Positions 55,007 to 64,000 of a stretch of 64,000 nt of DNA are shown piece after piece. The translations under genes and the position numbers were made by a program. The stretch covers positions 388,976 to 452,975 of the forward strand of contig NZ_JBPDVH010000002.1 of the NCBI RefSeq assembly GCF_051851555.1, written 5' to 3'. Source of the DNA: Lonepinella sp051851555 (GTDB lineage: Bacteria; Pseudomonadota; Gammaproteobacteria; Enterobacterales; Pasteurellaceae). Each line of letters starts with the position of its first letter. Positions within the stretch are counted from its first letter, which is position 1. The notes under the pieces are model-generated. The model searched no databases, was not told the origin of the DNA, and saw only the letters and a program-made list of their open reading frames with translations.

Positions 55007-57721
55007 TTACCATTGATAACGATAGGTCGCTTGTGCAGACCAAGGTTGTTTGATGTGTTTACCGTAGGCATTATTCGCTTGAATACTAAAGCTATGGTTA
55101 CCCCCTGATAAACTTAAACCAACGGCGGTTTCCACTCTACCACCAAGGCGGGCAATATCAAAACCTTGTTGACCCAATGTCACTTTATTATGGTTAAATT
55201 TATCATAAACCCCGTTCACTTCGGCAAATGGTTTTAACGTCAAGCGACTGGTTTGAATACCTTTCGCTAAACGTACACCTGCTTTGCTATGCAATACATT
55301 TAAGCGATCTTCATATTTGTTACCAGAAATAGTTGACCAACCTAATTGTACTTGTGGTGTTACTGACCATTGATTGGCAAAACTAAATTCTCGACCAACT
55401 TCAGTGGAAACAGTGTAAGCATTATAATGATATGTCACATCTTTTTTGCTGGTTCCACCCGCATTAAACTCGGAGCGTAAACGAGAGTATTTGGCAATAC
55501 CATCCAAATAGAAGCCATTATCATTCAAATAGCTCGCATAAAGTGCAACCGCTTTTGAATATAATTTGGCATCGCTATAGGATCCGTCAAAATCCATTTT
55601 AGCGGCAGTAGCACTAACAAATCCACCAAGACGTACATTATCTGTCACACTTGTCTCTGCACCGAGTTGTAAATTGTAGGTATCCAATGTACCTCCAGAA
55701 GTTTTACTTTGTGAAGATACAGATTGCTCATCAAATTTTTGAGTTTGATTGACGCTACGTGTCCATACACTGGTTGATTTGCCATGTCTTACATCGCCTA
55801 AACGCTGGTGAATACCGGCTAACTCCGTATCTAATATTGCTACTTGTGCAGCACGTAAAGATGCCAAATTATTGGCTGTGTCATTCAGTTCTAACATAGG
55901 CTTGGATTCAACCTTTGGTACAACATTTGGTAATACTTGGGGTTGTTCCACTTTAGGCATTTCCTCAGGTTGTTCCATTTTAGGCATTTCCTCAGGTTGT
56001 TCCACTTTAGGCATTTCCTCAGGTTGTTCCACTTTAGGCATTTCCTCAGGTTGTTCCACTTTAGGTGTTTCCTCAGGTTGTTCCATTTTAGGCATTTCCT
56101 CAGGTTGTTCCATTTTAGGCATTTCCTCAGGTTGTTCCACTTTAGGAATTTCCTCAGGTTGTTCCATTTTAGGCGTTTCCTCAGGTTGTTCCACTTTAGG
56201 TGTTTCCTCAGGTTGTTCCATTTTAGGCGTTTCCTCAGGTTGTTCCATTTTAGGCGTTTCCTCAGGTTGTTCTACTTTCGGCACCTCTTTCGGCTTATTA
56301 AAATCTGGATCACTTTCCTGTTGACCGTTATTATCTAATTGATTGGTCAACTCCCATATTTTAGTCTGAGCAATAATTTTGTCATGTAAACGATAACGAT
56401 AGCCGCCAGCATTAACATATTGATTTTCACCGCCCAATGTTACACGTAATTGATTGGATAGGTCCGCAGATTCTAATAATGTCACCTGTTGTGCGGTCGG
56501 ATTCTCAAATTGTTGATGTTCACTCTGATCGGTAACAAAAAAAGTCGCACTGCTTTTATCATTCATCGGGCCCGATAGGATGACTTTATCACTTTGATTT
56601 TTCGAGATATCTGAATTCACGTGGAAGTGATGTGCGCCATTGTAGGTACCCGTTATCGTTAGAGTACTGAATTTATCTGGCTGATCCTCAAAATAAATAT
56701 GCGATGCCTCTCCAACAGAGGATAAATTATGTACAATAGAATTTGAGGTCACTTTCCATGTCGCATCAAGCAATTGAATATCCACCCAACTATTTGGTTG
56801 TTGTAAACCACCAATTAAGATGGAGCGATCTAAACTAATGGCGGTCAAAATATCGCTTTTAACATCATTCGGATCATTGATTTTCACTAGCTGATCGTCA
56901 ACTTGCAAGGTACTATCCAACAGGTTTAAGGTCATTCGCCCCTCGGCATCCATCCATTGAATACCTTGTGTAGCATGAATATTGCTTTGTTCAAATTGCA
57001 AATCATGATTATGCGGAACCTTAACGGTTTCTCCCTTTAGTCCCCCTGTGTCGATATGAACAAATAATCCCTCTTGACCCTGAATATTTTTTGCTGTGAC
57101 ATTTTTCGCCACCAATTTAGAATCGTCTTTTAATGAAAATAACGTCGATTTATTACCCGTTGCATTCAATGTCACCTGATCAAATATGGCATAATTTTTA
57201 GCCAATACTACCACGGCACTTTGATCTGCGCGATTAGTAAAAGAGGAATTTAGCACCTCTGAAGCCGGATCATTACCATTAAAGCGATTTTTAAGTTCCA
57301 ATGCGCCAAGTAATCCTTGAGGTTGATTATCTGAAGATTTAGTTGAAACATTGACATTCGCATGATTGATCGTCACATTCGAGTTATCAAATAATAAACT
57401 GAAATAACTGGCTGGATTCGTGGCGTTGAGCATTAACCCATTAATAGTGACATTACTATCACTCACATGGATCGCCCCATTTTGTTTTTCTGAATGGGAA
57501 ATCGAAATATTACTTAATGTTGCATGAGTGACATTAGCGAGGCTAAGAGAACTTAGCGCACCTCTATCCTTGATATGTACATCTTTTAAGGTGTAAGTTG
57601 GTCTATTCATAATAGGTTGGGGATCCACTTCTGAGGCCTCTGCCTGCACAGATTGGATCACAGCACAATTCGCCATTAAAGCCAGTGTTAACGCCGAATA
57701 TTTGAAATAAGTGATTTTCAT
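55007..57721 (-). CDS. Classical autotransporter with repeat linker
   Basis: The 904-residue protein has a signal peptide (start MKITYFKYSALTLALM; cleavage near VQA, 27). Its passenger is rich in Asn/Ser with pertactin-like beta-helix character (about 35-460). A proline/glutamate-rich linker of 9-residue repeats follows (about 485-605), then a 12-strand outer-membrane barrel ending YRYQW. No protease motif was seen, so it is more likely an adhesin or other surface factor. The start at 57721 has AAGGAG; a 5' ATG eleven codons earlier has none. Its ligand is unknown. Confidence 0.88.
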   Translation of the reverse strand: MKITYFKYSALTLALMANCAVIQSVQAEASEVDPQPIMNRPTYTLKDVHIKDRGALSSLSLANVTHATLSNISISHSEKQNGAIHVSDSNVTINGLMLNATNPASYFSLLFDNSNVTINHANVNVSTKSSDNQPQGLLGALELKNRFNGNDPASEVLNSSFTNRADQSAVVVLAKNYAIFDQVTLNATGNKSTLFSLKDDSKLVAKNVTAKNIQGQEGLFVHIDTGGLKGETVKVPHNHDLQFEQSNIHATQGIQWMDAEGRMTLNLLDSTLQVDDQLVKINDPNDVKSDILTAISLDRSILIGGLQQPNSWVDIQLLDATWKVTSNSIVHNLSSVGEASHIYFEDQPDKFSTLTITGTYNGAHHFHVNSDISKNQSDKVILSGPMNDKSSATFFVTDQSEHQQFENPTAQQVTLLESADLSNQLRVTLGGENQYVNAGGYRYRLHDKIIAQTKIWELTNQLDNNGQQESDPDFNKPKEVPKVEQPEETPKMEQPEETPKMEQPEETPKVEQPEETPKMEQPEEIPKVEQPEEMPKMEQPEEMPKMEQPEETPKVEQPEEMPKVEQPEEMPKVEQPEEMPKMEQPEEMPKVEQPQVLPNVVPKVESKPMLELNDTANNLASLRAAQVAILDTELAGIHQRLGDVRHGKSTSVWTRSVNQTQKFDEQSVSSQSKTSGGTLDTYNLQLGAETSVTDNVRLGGFVSATAAKMDFDGSYSDAKLYSKAVALYASYLNDNGFYLDGIAKYSRLRSEFNAGGTSKKDVTYHYNAYTVSTEVGREFSFANQWSVTPQVQLGWSTISGNKYEDRLNVLHSKAGVRLAKGIQTSRLTLKPFAEVNGVYDKFNHNKVTLGQQGFDIARLGGRVETAVGLSLSGGNHSFSIQANNAYGKHIKQPWSAQATYRYQW
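55933..56283. repeat. 27-bp tandem repeat encoding PK(V/M)EQPEE(T/M/I)
   Basis: Twelve complete 27-bp units plus one partial encode 9-residue repeats alternating Val/Met at one position and Thr/Met/Ile at another. Units are multiples of three, so copy-number change would lengthen or shorten the linker without a frameshift. Confidence 0.9.
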
Positions 57722-57771
57722 TGTATTCTCCTTAATAAAAAAATCAAATCTCATTATAAACTGCGGGCAAT

Positions 57772-57800
57772 ATAATATTTCCTTAAAAACTCTATTTCAA
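57772..57800 (-). promoter_or_regulatory. Promoter of the autotransporter gene
   Basis: TTGAAA (57795-57800) and TATTAT (57772-57777) are separated by 17 bp on the minus strand, 51 nt above the start codon. The remaining DNA up to 57956 is AT-rich without a gene. Confidence 0.65.
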
Positions 57801-57953
57801 GTGGAAATTACAATATTTTGTATCAAAAATAAAATTTAGCACAGGATTTAATATTTTGTTGATTTTTATCAAAGAGGATGACCAATAGGTCTTGACAGTA
57901 TTATTTCACTGAACCGTTTTAGCTATTTTTTTTCAGAGCATTTCTATTAACCC

Positions 57954-57990
57954 ATAAAAAAATGGGCAATGATTTTACGCATTACCCATT
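57954..57990 (-). terminator. purL terminator
   Basis: AATGGGCAATG (57961-57971) and CATTACCCATT (57980-57990) pair with one mismatch; seven T follow on the minus strand. It lies 17 nt after the purL stop. Confidence 0.8.
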
Positions 57991-58006
57991 GATTTTCTAT
58001 CTGGCT

Positions 58007-61000
58007 CTATTTAAAAAACACTCTCGCATTTCTAAATAACCGCATCCACGCCCCGTCTTCGTTCCAGTCTTCTGGATACCAAGAGTTGCTCACTGCACGG
58101 AATACCCGCTCTGGGTGTGGCATCATAATTGCCACTCGTCCATTGTTGTTTGATAGTGCCGTAATGCCCTCGACTGAACCATTCGGATTGGCTGGGTACA
58201 TTTCGGTAGGTTGAATATTGTTATCTACATATTGAGCAATAATTAACCCTTGTTCACGTAACCCTTGTAATTGATTTTCGTGTTTAAATTCCACTCGCCC
58301 CTCACCGTGCGACACGGCAATCGGCATGTGTGAACCAGCCATACCAGCAAACCAAGGGGAATGGTTTTCATTAATACGAACCAACGCGGCACGAGCTTCA
58401 AAACGTTCAGACGTGTTACGCACGAAACGAGGCCAATTTTCTGTACCAGAGATAATTTCAGCAAGATTAGAAATCATTTGGCAACCGTTACAAATACCAA
58501 GAGCTAAAGTATCTTCACGTTCAAAGAACGCTTGGAATTGGTCACGAAGTGCGGTGTTAAATAGGATAGATTTTGCCCAGCCACCGCCTGCACCGAGAAC
58601 ATCACCATAAGAGAACCCACCACAAGCCACTAACGCATTGAAATCTTTGAGATTGTGGCGTGCATTATGCAGATCGCTCATGTGTACATCAATGGTCGCA
58701 AAGCCTGCACGATCAAAGGCGGCTGCCATTTCAACATGGCTATTCACCCCTTGTTCACGCAAAATTGCAATACGTGGTTTTAGTCCTTTCGCAATATAAG
58801 GTGCCGCCACATCTTTATTAACATCATAGCTTAAATGGGCTGAGAATCCTTTATCATCGGCATTTTTCTTGGCTGCAAATTCTTGATCCGCACATTCAGG
58901 GTTATCACGTAAACGTTGCATTTGGTGGGTTAATTCTGCCCAAACCCCACGCAATTCGGAGCGTTTTTCACTAAGTAATAGTTTATTACCACGGTAAATC
59001 TCAAATTCATCATTTTCTGTCACATAGCCCAGTTCTTTGGTTAGATGAAGTAGCCCGTGTTGGTTTAACACATCACGTACGGCATTAAGCTCACTTTCTC
59101 GCACTTGAATAACCGCACCAAGTTCTTCATTAAATAGCACGCTAAGATCGTTATCGCCTAAAGTGCTAATATGCACTGATACACCACAATGTCCTGCGAA
59201 CGCCATTTCAGCCAAAGTGACAATTAAACCACCGTCTGAACGGTCATGATAGGCTAACAAGTTACCCTTTTGAACCAGAGTTTGCATCGCATTAAAGAAG
59301 TTTTTCAATAAGCTCACATTGACTACGTCCGCTGGTTTGTCGCCTAATTGTTTATAAACTTGTGCTAATGCCGTTGCACCAAGGCGATTTTTCCCTTCAC
59401 CTAAGTCAATTAACAATAAACGAGTTACCCCTTGATCAGTACGTAATTGTGGGGTCACGGTTTTGCGTACATCTTCCACTCTAGCAAAGGCAGAAATCAC
59501 CAACGATAACGGAGCGGTGACAGATTTTTGTTCGCCGTCTTCCTGCCAAGTGGTTTTCATTGACATGGAGTCTTTGCCCACAGGAATGGTTAAGCCTAAA
59601 GCAGGGCAAAGTTCTTCACCCACGGCTTTGACTGCTTGATATAAACCTGCATCTTCGCCTTTGTGTCCTGCCGCTGACATCCAGTTGGCAGAGAGTTTAA
59701 TGCGTTTAATATCGCCGATATTGGTGGCAGCGATATTGGTGATACTTTCCGCTACAGCTAAACGAGCTGAAGCGGCAAAATCTAATAAGGCAACAGGCGC
59801 ACGTTCGCCAATGGTCATGGCCTCGCCATGATAGCTGTCTAAAGAGGCGGTAGTGACTGCTACATCAGACACAGGGATTTGCCACGGGCCGACCATTTGA
59901 TCACGAGCCACCATTCCTGTTACAGAGCGGTCGCCAATGGTGATTAAGAACGTTTTTTCTGCCACTACTGGTAAACGCAACACACGATGTAAAGCCTCTT
60001 TTAAGGCAATGCCCTGTTGAGAAACTGGTAAATTTTGCACCGCACTTGATTGTACATTGCGGGTCATTTTCGGGGTTTTTCCCAATAACACATTCATTGG
60101 TAAATCAATCGGTTTGTTGCCAAAATGGCTGTCATTAAGCGTTAAATGGAGTTCCTCAGTAGCCTCACCAATCACCGCATAAGGCGCTCTCTCACGCTGA
60201 CAAAGTTCTTCAAATAACGGTAATTTTTCAGGCGACACCGCTAAGACATAGCGTTCTTGCGATTCGTTACACCAAATTTCTAATGGCGACATACCACGTT
60301 CATCACTGAGAATTTTACGTAATTCAAAATTACCACCACGACCGCCGTCGTGAACCAATTCAGGCATGGCATTAGACAAACCGCCAGCTCCCACGTCATG
60401 AATAAATAAAATCGGGTTGTCCGTGCCTAACTGCCAACAACGGTCAATCACTTCCTGACAACGGCGTTCCATTTCGGGATTATCCCGTTGTACGGAGGCA
60501 AAATCTAAATCTTCTTTGGATTTACCTGATGCCATAGAAGATGCCGCACCGCCACCTAAACCGATATTCATGGCAGGACCGCCCAACACAATTAATTTTG
60601 AACCAACGGCAATCTTGCCTTTTTGCACATGTTCGGCACGGATATTTCCGATCCCGCCTGCCAACATAATCGGCTTGTGATAGCCTCGCACTTCTTCACC
60701 CGCAAAACTGTTCACTTTTTCTTCATAGGTACGGAAATAGCCTAATAAGGCAGGGCGACCAAATTCATTGTTAAATGCTGCACCGCCTAAAGGTCCATCA
60801 ATCATAATATCTAACGCCGAGGCAATACGATTTGGTTTGGATAACGGATTTTCCCAAGGTTGCTCAAAACCTGGGATCGCTAAGTTAGATACGGAAAAAC
60901 CCACTAACCCTGCTTTTGGTTTGGCACCCCGTCCCGTCGCCCCTTCATCACGAATTTCACCGCCCGAACCTGTTGCCGCCCCTGGGAATGGTGAAATGGC

Positions 61001-61900
61001 GGTTGGGTGGTTGTGGGTTTCCACTTTCATCAAAATATGAGCATCTTCATTGTGATAGCGATATTGCCCGTCTGCGTCTGGGAAGAAACGCCCGACTTTT
61101 GAGCCGTTCATCACCGCCGCATTGTCTTTGTAAGCGGACAGCACATAATCAGGGGTTTTCTCAAAGGTATTTTTGATCATTTTAAACAAGGATTTTTCTT
61201 GTTTTTCACCATCAATCACCCAATCCGCATTAAAGATTTTATGGCGGCAATGTTCCGAGTTGGCTTGTGCGAACATATACAATTCAATGTCCACGGGGTT
61301 ACGCCCAAGTGCGGTGAAATTTTCCACTAAATAATCAATTTCATCTTCCGCCAACGCCAAGCCTAAATTGACGTTAGCCTGTTCTAACGCCTTGCGACCA
61401 CCGCTCAAAATATCCACTGAGGTAAAGGCTTTTGGCTCTTGCTGTTCAAATAATTTTGCCGCTTCGGCAGGATCACGCACCACATTTTCCATCATTCGGT
61501 CGTGAATATGGGAACGCAATTTTGCCTGTTCATCTTCCGTTAAAACACGTTCAAACTCAAAATAAAACGCCAAACCACGCTCCAACCGCAACACTTTATC
61601 TAAACCGCAGTTATGCGCAATATCGGTGGCTTTAGATGACCAAGATGAAATCGTGCCAACCCGAGGAATCACCACAAAACACTCACCCTGCGGTTCATGT
61701 TGTGCCAAGGTTGGACCGTAATGCAACAATTCTTCTAATTCTTTGCTTTCTTCTACACTTAATGCTGATGTTAAATTGGCAAAATGCACATATTCCGCAT
61801 AGCAGGATTTAACAGGTAAACTGGCTTTTTGAAAACGAGCCGCTAGTTGATTTAAACGGAATTCAGATAAGGCTGGAGAGCCACGGAAAATTTGCAACAT
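58007..61900 (-). CDS. purL: Phosphoribosylformylglycinamidine synthase
   Basis: The 1297-residue enzyme converts FGAR and glutamine to FGAM in purine synthesis. It is the large single-chain form: N-terminal domain, two AIR-synthetase-like ATP domains (with [20 protein letters not shown] at about 296-315 and the later PVGKDSMSM) and a C-terminal class I glutaminase with Cys in GICNGCQM (about 1137) and HPE in MMPHPERVF (about 1270). Regulation by PurR is indicated by an upstream box. Confidence 0.97.
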   Translation of the reverse strand: MLQIFRGSPALSEFRLNQLAARFQKASLPVKSCYAEYVHFANLTSALSVEESKELEELLHYGPTLAQHEPQGECFVVIPRVGTISSWSSKATDIAHNCGLDKVLRLERGLAFYFEFERVLTEDEQAKLRSHIHDRMMENVVRDPAEAAKLFEQQEPKAFTSVDILSGGRKALEQANVNLGLALAEDEIDYLVENFTALGRNPVDIELYMFAQANSEHCRHKIFNADWVIDGEKQEKSLFKMIKNTFEKTPDYVLSAYKDNAAVMNGSKVGRFFPDADGQYRYHNEDAHILMKVETHNHPTAISPFPGAATGSGGEIRDEGATGRGAKPKAGLVGFSVSNLAIPGFEQPWENPLSKPNRIASALDIMIDGPLGGAAFNNEFGRPALLGYFRTYEEKVNSFAGEEVRGYHKPIMLAGGIGNIRAEHVQKGKIAVGSKLIVLGGPAMNIGLGGGAASSMASGKSKEDLDFASVQRDNPEMERRCQEVIDRCWQLGTDNPILFIHDVGAGGLSNAMPELVHDGGRGGNFELRKILSDERGMSPLEIWCNESQERYVLAVSPEKLPLFEELCQRERAPYAVIGEATEELHLTLNDSHFGNKPIDLPMNVLLGKTPKMTRNVQSSAVQNLPVSQQGIALKEALHRVLRLPVVAEKTFLITIGDRSVTGMVARDQMVGPWQIPVSDVAVTTASLDSYHGEAMTIGERAPVALLDFAASARLAVAESITNIAATNIGDIKRIKLSANWMSAAGHKGEDAGLYQAVKAVGEELCPALGLTIPVGKDSMSMKTTWQEDGEQKSVTAPLSLVISAFARVEDVRKTVTPQLRTDQGVTRLLLIDLGEGKNRLGATALAQVYKQLGDKPADVVNVSLLKNFFNAMQTLVQKGNLLAYHDRSDGGLIVTLAEMAFAGHCGVSVHISTLGDNDLSVLFNEELGAVIQVRESELNAVRDVLNQHGLLHLTKELGYVTENDEFEIYRGNKLLLSEKRSELRGVWAELTHQMQRLRDNPECADQEFAAKKNADDKGFSAHLSYDVNKDVAAPYIAKGLKPRIAILREQGVNSHVEMAAAFDRAGFATIDVHMSDLHNARHNLKDFNALVACGGFSYGDVLGAGGGWAKSILFNTALRDQFQAFFEREDTLALGICNGCQMISNLAEIISGTENWPRFVRNTSERFEARAALVRINENHSPWFAGMAGSHMPIAVSHGEGRVEFKHENQLQGLREQGLIIAQYVDNNIQPTEMYPANPNGSVEGITALSNNNGRVAIMMPHPERVFRAVSNSWYPEDWNEDGAWMRLFRNARVFFK

Positions 61901-61946
61901 TATGTTTTCCTTTGAGTGAGAGATGGAATGAATAAAAAACTCGCCT

Positions 61947-61952
61947 ATTATA
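61947..61952 (-). promoter_or_regulatory. -10 box of the purL promoter
   Basis: A perfect TATAAT lies 47 nt above the purL ATG. Its -35 region falls within the PurR box, so repressor and polymerase should compete. Confidence 0.65.
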
Positions 61953-61969
61953 AAGGAAAAAATGGTTTA

Positions 61970-61985
61970 ACGAAAACGTTTGCGT
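61970..61985. promoter_or_regulatory. PurR operator upstream of purL
   Basis: On the minus strand the site reads ACGCAAACGTTTTCGT, which matches the E. coli PurR consensus at nearly every base. It is about 70 nt above purL and covers the -35 region. Confidence 0.9.
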
Positions 61986-62025
61986 CGGAATTTTGCGATA
62001 AAAAATACATCCAAAGCATATATAA

Positions 62026-62068
62026 AATAAAGTGCGGTGAAAAAATCCAATATTTTCGACCGCACTCT
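62026..62068 (-). terminator. Uptake-signal terminator of the second trimeric autotransporter
   Basis: AAAGTGCGGTGAAAAAAT and its near complement ending ACCGCACTC make a stem of 12 or more pairs with mismatches. On the minus strand TTATTTTATAT follows. It lies 28 nt after the adhesin stop. Confidence 0.75.
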
Positions 62069-62095
62069 CATTGAATCAGGGGTTAACGCGCTGAA

Positions 62096-64000
62096 TTACC
62101 ATTGATAACCCATACCAATACCGGCGCCTACATCCCCTTGTGTATTGGCGTTACCTTGGAATTTCAGGATCACTTTACCACTATCCGAGGCTCGAGAATA
62201 CCCCACCGCCACAGCACCTTGTCCTTTGAACGTTCCTGTCGACGCTGCCACCATAGATTTACCTGCCGTGTAAACTTGTGGTAAAGCGGCTGCAGCATTG
62301 GAACCTGCAAGCCCAGCTCTTGATTCTTTGCCAACTCGATTGATGCGGCTACCCAGTCTTTGCTCCGTGCCTTTTAATTGTGACACATTCACCGCATCTT
62401 TATCATTGATCCCCGAGGCTACCCCAGAAATACGTCCTCCATTATTGATCGTAATATTGCCAGCGCTCACTTGTTCTGCTTGAATTTGTTCCGCTTTCAC
62501 TTGTTTTACATCAATATTTTCATCTAGGCCGTAAGTGATCGTATTGGTAGCAGTATCAATGTTAGCAACCAGATTTTTACCGGCCACATAATTCATTGTG
62601 GTACCCGCTTTCACCTTAGTTGAACCCGCTGTTGCTGTCACTTGCTGGTCAGAGTTGGCCACATTAACCTTATGATAAGCACCATTGATCATCTCCACCA
62701 CATTGCCAGCCGTCACGGTCAGATTTTCATTCGCTTTATTTTTAGCCTCAATTTCTTCTGGTGTGCCTTCAGTTTCACGTTTTATTCTTACCGTGCCATC
62801 TAAGTCATTCCCATCTTCACCAATTACCCCTTCTGGTAATTCCAAGGTTGCATCTAACACTTTGAAAGAGAATTTACCAGGATCATTTTCATCTTGCGTA
62901 ATCGCTACCCCACGACCCGCATCAAAGGTCAATGCCGTGCCTGCGGTCACATTTTTAGCCCCTTGACTTTCGACAATACCCTCCGATTCCGTGGCACTCA
63001 CTGTGAAATAAGCACTATTAATGGCTCCTGCAATTTGTTCACCCGTCAAGAAGTTATGAGATGAACTTTCCACCTTGCCATCTTTTGTGACGGTATCCAA
63101 TGCGTTGGTAATATCACCAACTAAATCTTCACGTTTCACCTCCACATTGATGGTACGCACACCTGCCGTATCCGTGGAACCCGTCACGTTCGCCACACCA
63201 GAGCCAGTGAAGTTCACTTCATTCGCATTTTTAACCACATCACGGTAACCATCTTCCGCAGAAACAACCCAGCCCATATTTTGTAAATCACCGACCGTCG
63301 CTGCAGAATTTGGATTCACCGTTGTTTCAGTCAAATTTACCAGTTCTGTTGGGGCGCTAGCCGTTGAGCTGTCTGCATCAGGGTTTGTTGCTACTGTTTG
63401 AAGATTAAGGTTAGAACTCACATTGGTGATCTTATCTCCCCCAACATCCAAACCTTTTTCAGTAGAGGTTAAAATCGTTTTATTTTTTTCATCCCCTAAT
63501 TTAAGGCTTTCTGTCACATTAGCATGCTTCACGCTGATATTTTCTGCTAAACCATAGGTGACATTCGTCACACCATCGGTTTCTGTCGAAATATTCGCAA
63601 CTAGATTCTTACCTGCCACATAGTTAACACTGTCGCCCGCATTGATTTGCTGTACACTCCCACCTGCAACGGTTTGCTCACTATCTTGTGCAACATTAAT
63701 GTTGTGATAAGCATCATTAATCGCATGAGCAACATCTTCCGCCGTGGTTAAGGCTTTTGCATCATTCCCCGTCGGAATATCCGTTTTTCCGTTGTTGGTC
63801 GTTAAATCCGTGGTCACTGCAACCAACTGCTCACCCTCAACTTTGATGGTCGTATCATCCACGTTCACATCAAAGGTGATATCTTTGTTATCCGTCATTC
63901 TCGCTGTAGTCGCCATGCCATTCACAAAACCAATATCTCGGTTACTTTGGTCTACAGTTTCTACCGCTTGGCCATTGACCGAGGTCGTGAAGTTTTGTAC
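62096..64000 (-). CDS. Trimeric autotransporter adhesin, C-terminal part (truncated by window edge)
   Basis: The frame is open from the right edge to TAA at 62096 (634 residues seen). It consists of repeated stalk modules (INDAYHNINVAQDSEQ, YVAGKNLVANI, NSAATVGDLQNMGWVVSA), a neck (GVASGINDKDAVNVSQLKG) and the YadA/Hia anchor (KSMVAASTGTFKGQGAVAVG ... GIGMGYQW, last about 70 residues) which trimerises in the outer membrane. The N-terminal head is beyond the window. Stalk modules resemble those of the adhesin at 1-2472, but the genes are separate. Confidence 0.95.
   Translation of the reverse strand, partial: VQNFTTSVNGQAVETVDQSNRDIGFVNGMATTARMTDNKDITFDVNVDDTTIKVEGEQLVAVTTDLTTNNGKTDIPTGNDAKALTTAEDVAHAINDAYHNINVAQDSEQTVAGGSVQQINAGDSVNYVAGKNLVANISTETDGVTNVTYGLAENISVKHANVTESLKLGDEKNKTILTSTEKGLDVGGDKITNVSSNLNLQTVATNPDADSSTASAPTELVNLTETTVNPNSAATVGDLQNMGWVVSAEDGYRDVVKNANEVNFTGSGVANVTGSTDTAGVRTINVEVKREDLVGDITNALDTVTKDGKVESSSHNFLTGEQIAGAINSAYFTVSATESEGIVESQGAKNVTAGTALTFDAGRGVAITQDENDPGKFSFKVLDATLELPEGVIGEDGNDLDGTVRIKRETEGTPEEIEAKNKANENLTVTAGNVVEMINGAYHKVNVANSDQQVTATAGSTKVKAGTTMNYVAGKNLVANIDTATNTITYGLDENIDVKQVKAEQIQAEQVSAGNITINNGGRISGVASGINDKDAVNVSQLKGTEQRLGSRINRVGKESRAGLAGSNAAAALPQVYTAGKSMVAASTGTFKGQGAVAVGYSRASDSGKVILKFQGNANTQGDVGAGIGMGYQW

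Noticed and set aside
55933..56283. CRISPR-like array suggested by regular 27-bp repeats
   Set aside because: Units are contiguous with no unique spacers and encode an in-frame peptide repeat.
55872..56338. Two plus-strand repeat frames (SSGCSTLGI and FRHFLRLFH repeats) opposite the autotransporter linker
   Set aside because: They arise from the 27-bp repeat read backwards. The autotransporter frame has signal peptide, barrel, promoter and terminator; these have none.

Overview
The window is chromosomal DNA of a Pasteurellaceae bacterium. More than 30 copies of the Haemophilus-type DNA uptake signal (AAGTGCGGT or its complement) can be picked out by eye, often as inverted pairs that double as terminators. 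The gene content fits the same family: aroK-aroB-dam, comABCDE, fadR/nhaB/dsbB, yjjI-yjjW-nupC and Hia-type trimeric autotransporters. A nadV gene implies NAD salvage from nicotinamide, so probable independence from V factor. Aggregatibacter or a close relative is my best guess; the genus is inferred, not shown.

Layout. 1-2472 (-) is the N-terminal half of a trimeric autotransporter adhesin (ESPR signal, YadA-type head repeats). Its 274-nt leader holds a 54-codon upstream ORF that contains an intrinsic terminator, and a (TTG)24 tract touches the promoter. 2912-4321 carries an Rpn-type PD-(D/E)XK nuclease gene whose 3' end has been tandemly duplicated in 362-bp units. 4459-8421 is mutT, secA, secM (with the HAPIRGSP arrest sequence) and a DciA/DUF721 gene. 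8485-13658 is nadV, dam, aroB, aroK and xerD; 13670-17454 is fadR, nhaB, dsbB and a DUF554 membrane protein. 17512-23918 is the PBP1A gene diverging from the competence operon comABCDE. 24002-29749 is the phospholipid/fatty-acid operon yceD-rpmF-plsX-fabH-fabD-fabG-acpP, here interrupted by two small extra genes.

29750-35801 is accessory DNA: a decayed small ORF, an inactivated IS256-family element and a three-gene envelope module (MBOAT acyltransferase, SGNH hydrolase, alpha/beta-hydrolase lipoprotein). A second, solitary IS end lies on the far side of the module. 35802-37078 holds two related lipoproteins. 37376-40751 is fabB diverging from mnmC. 40803-43440 is an AbgA-like M20 amidohydrolase with a DcuC-type transporter. 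43717-47315 is the glycyl-radical enzyme YjjI, its activase YjjW and NupC. 47594-48857 holds two secreted or lipid-anchored proteins of unknown function. 48844-54775 is the complete ribose operon rbsDACBKR with a clear operator and CRP site. 55007-57721 is a classical autotransporter with a 27-bp tandem-repeat linker. 58007-61900 is purL with a PurR box, and 62096-64000 is the C-terminal part of a second trimeric autotransporter.

Housekeeping blocks (cell wall, fatty acids, shikimate, purines, protein export) thus alternate with surface and mobile regions. The surface genes carry tandem repeats and leader structures suited to variable expression. A 23-nt palindromic repeat (core GGGCGTATGCAATACGCCC) is scattered in seven half-units at four intergenic sites. 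No tRNA, rRNA or CRISPR array was seen.
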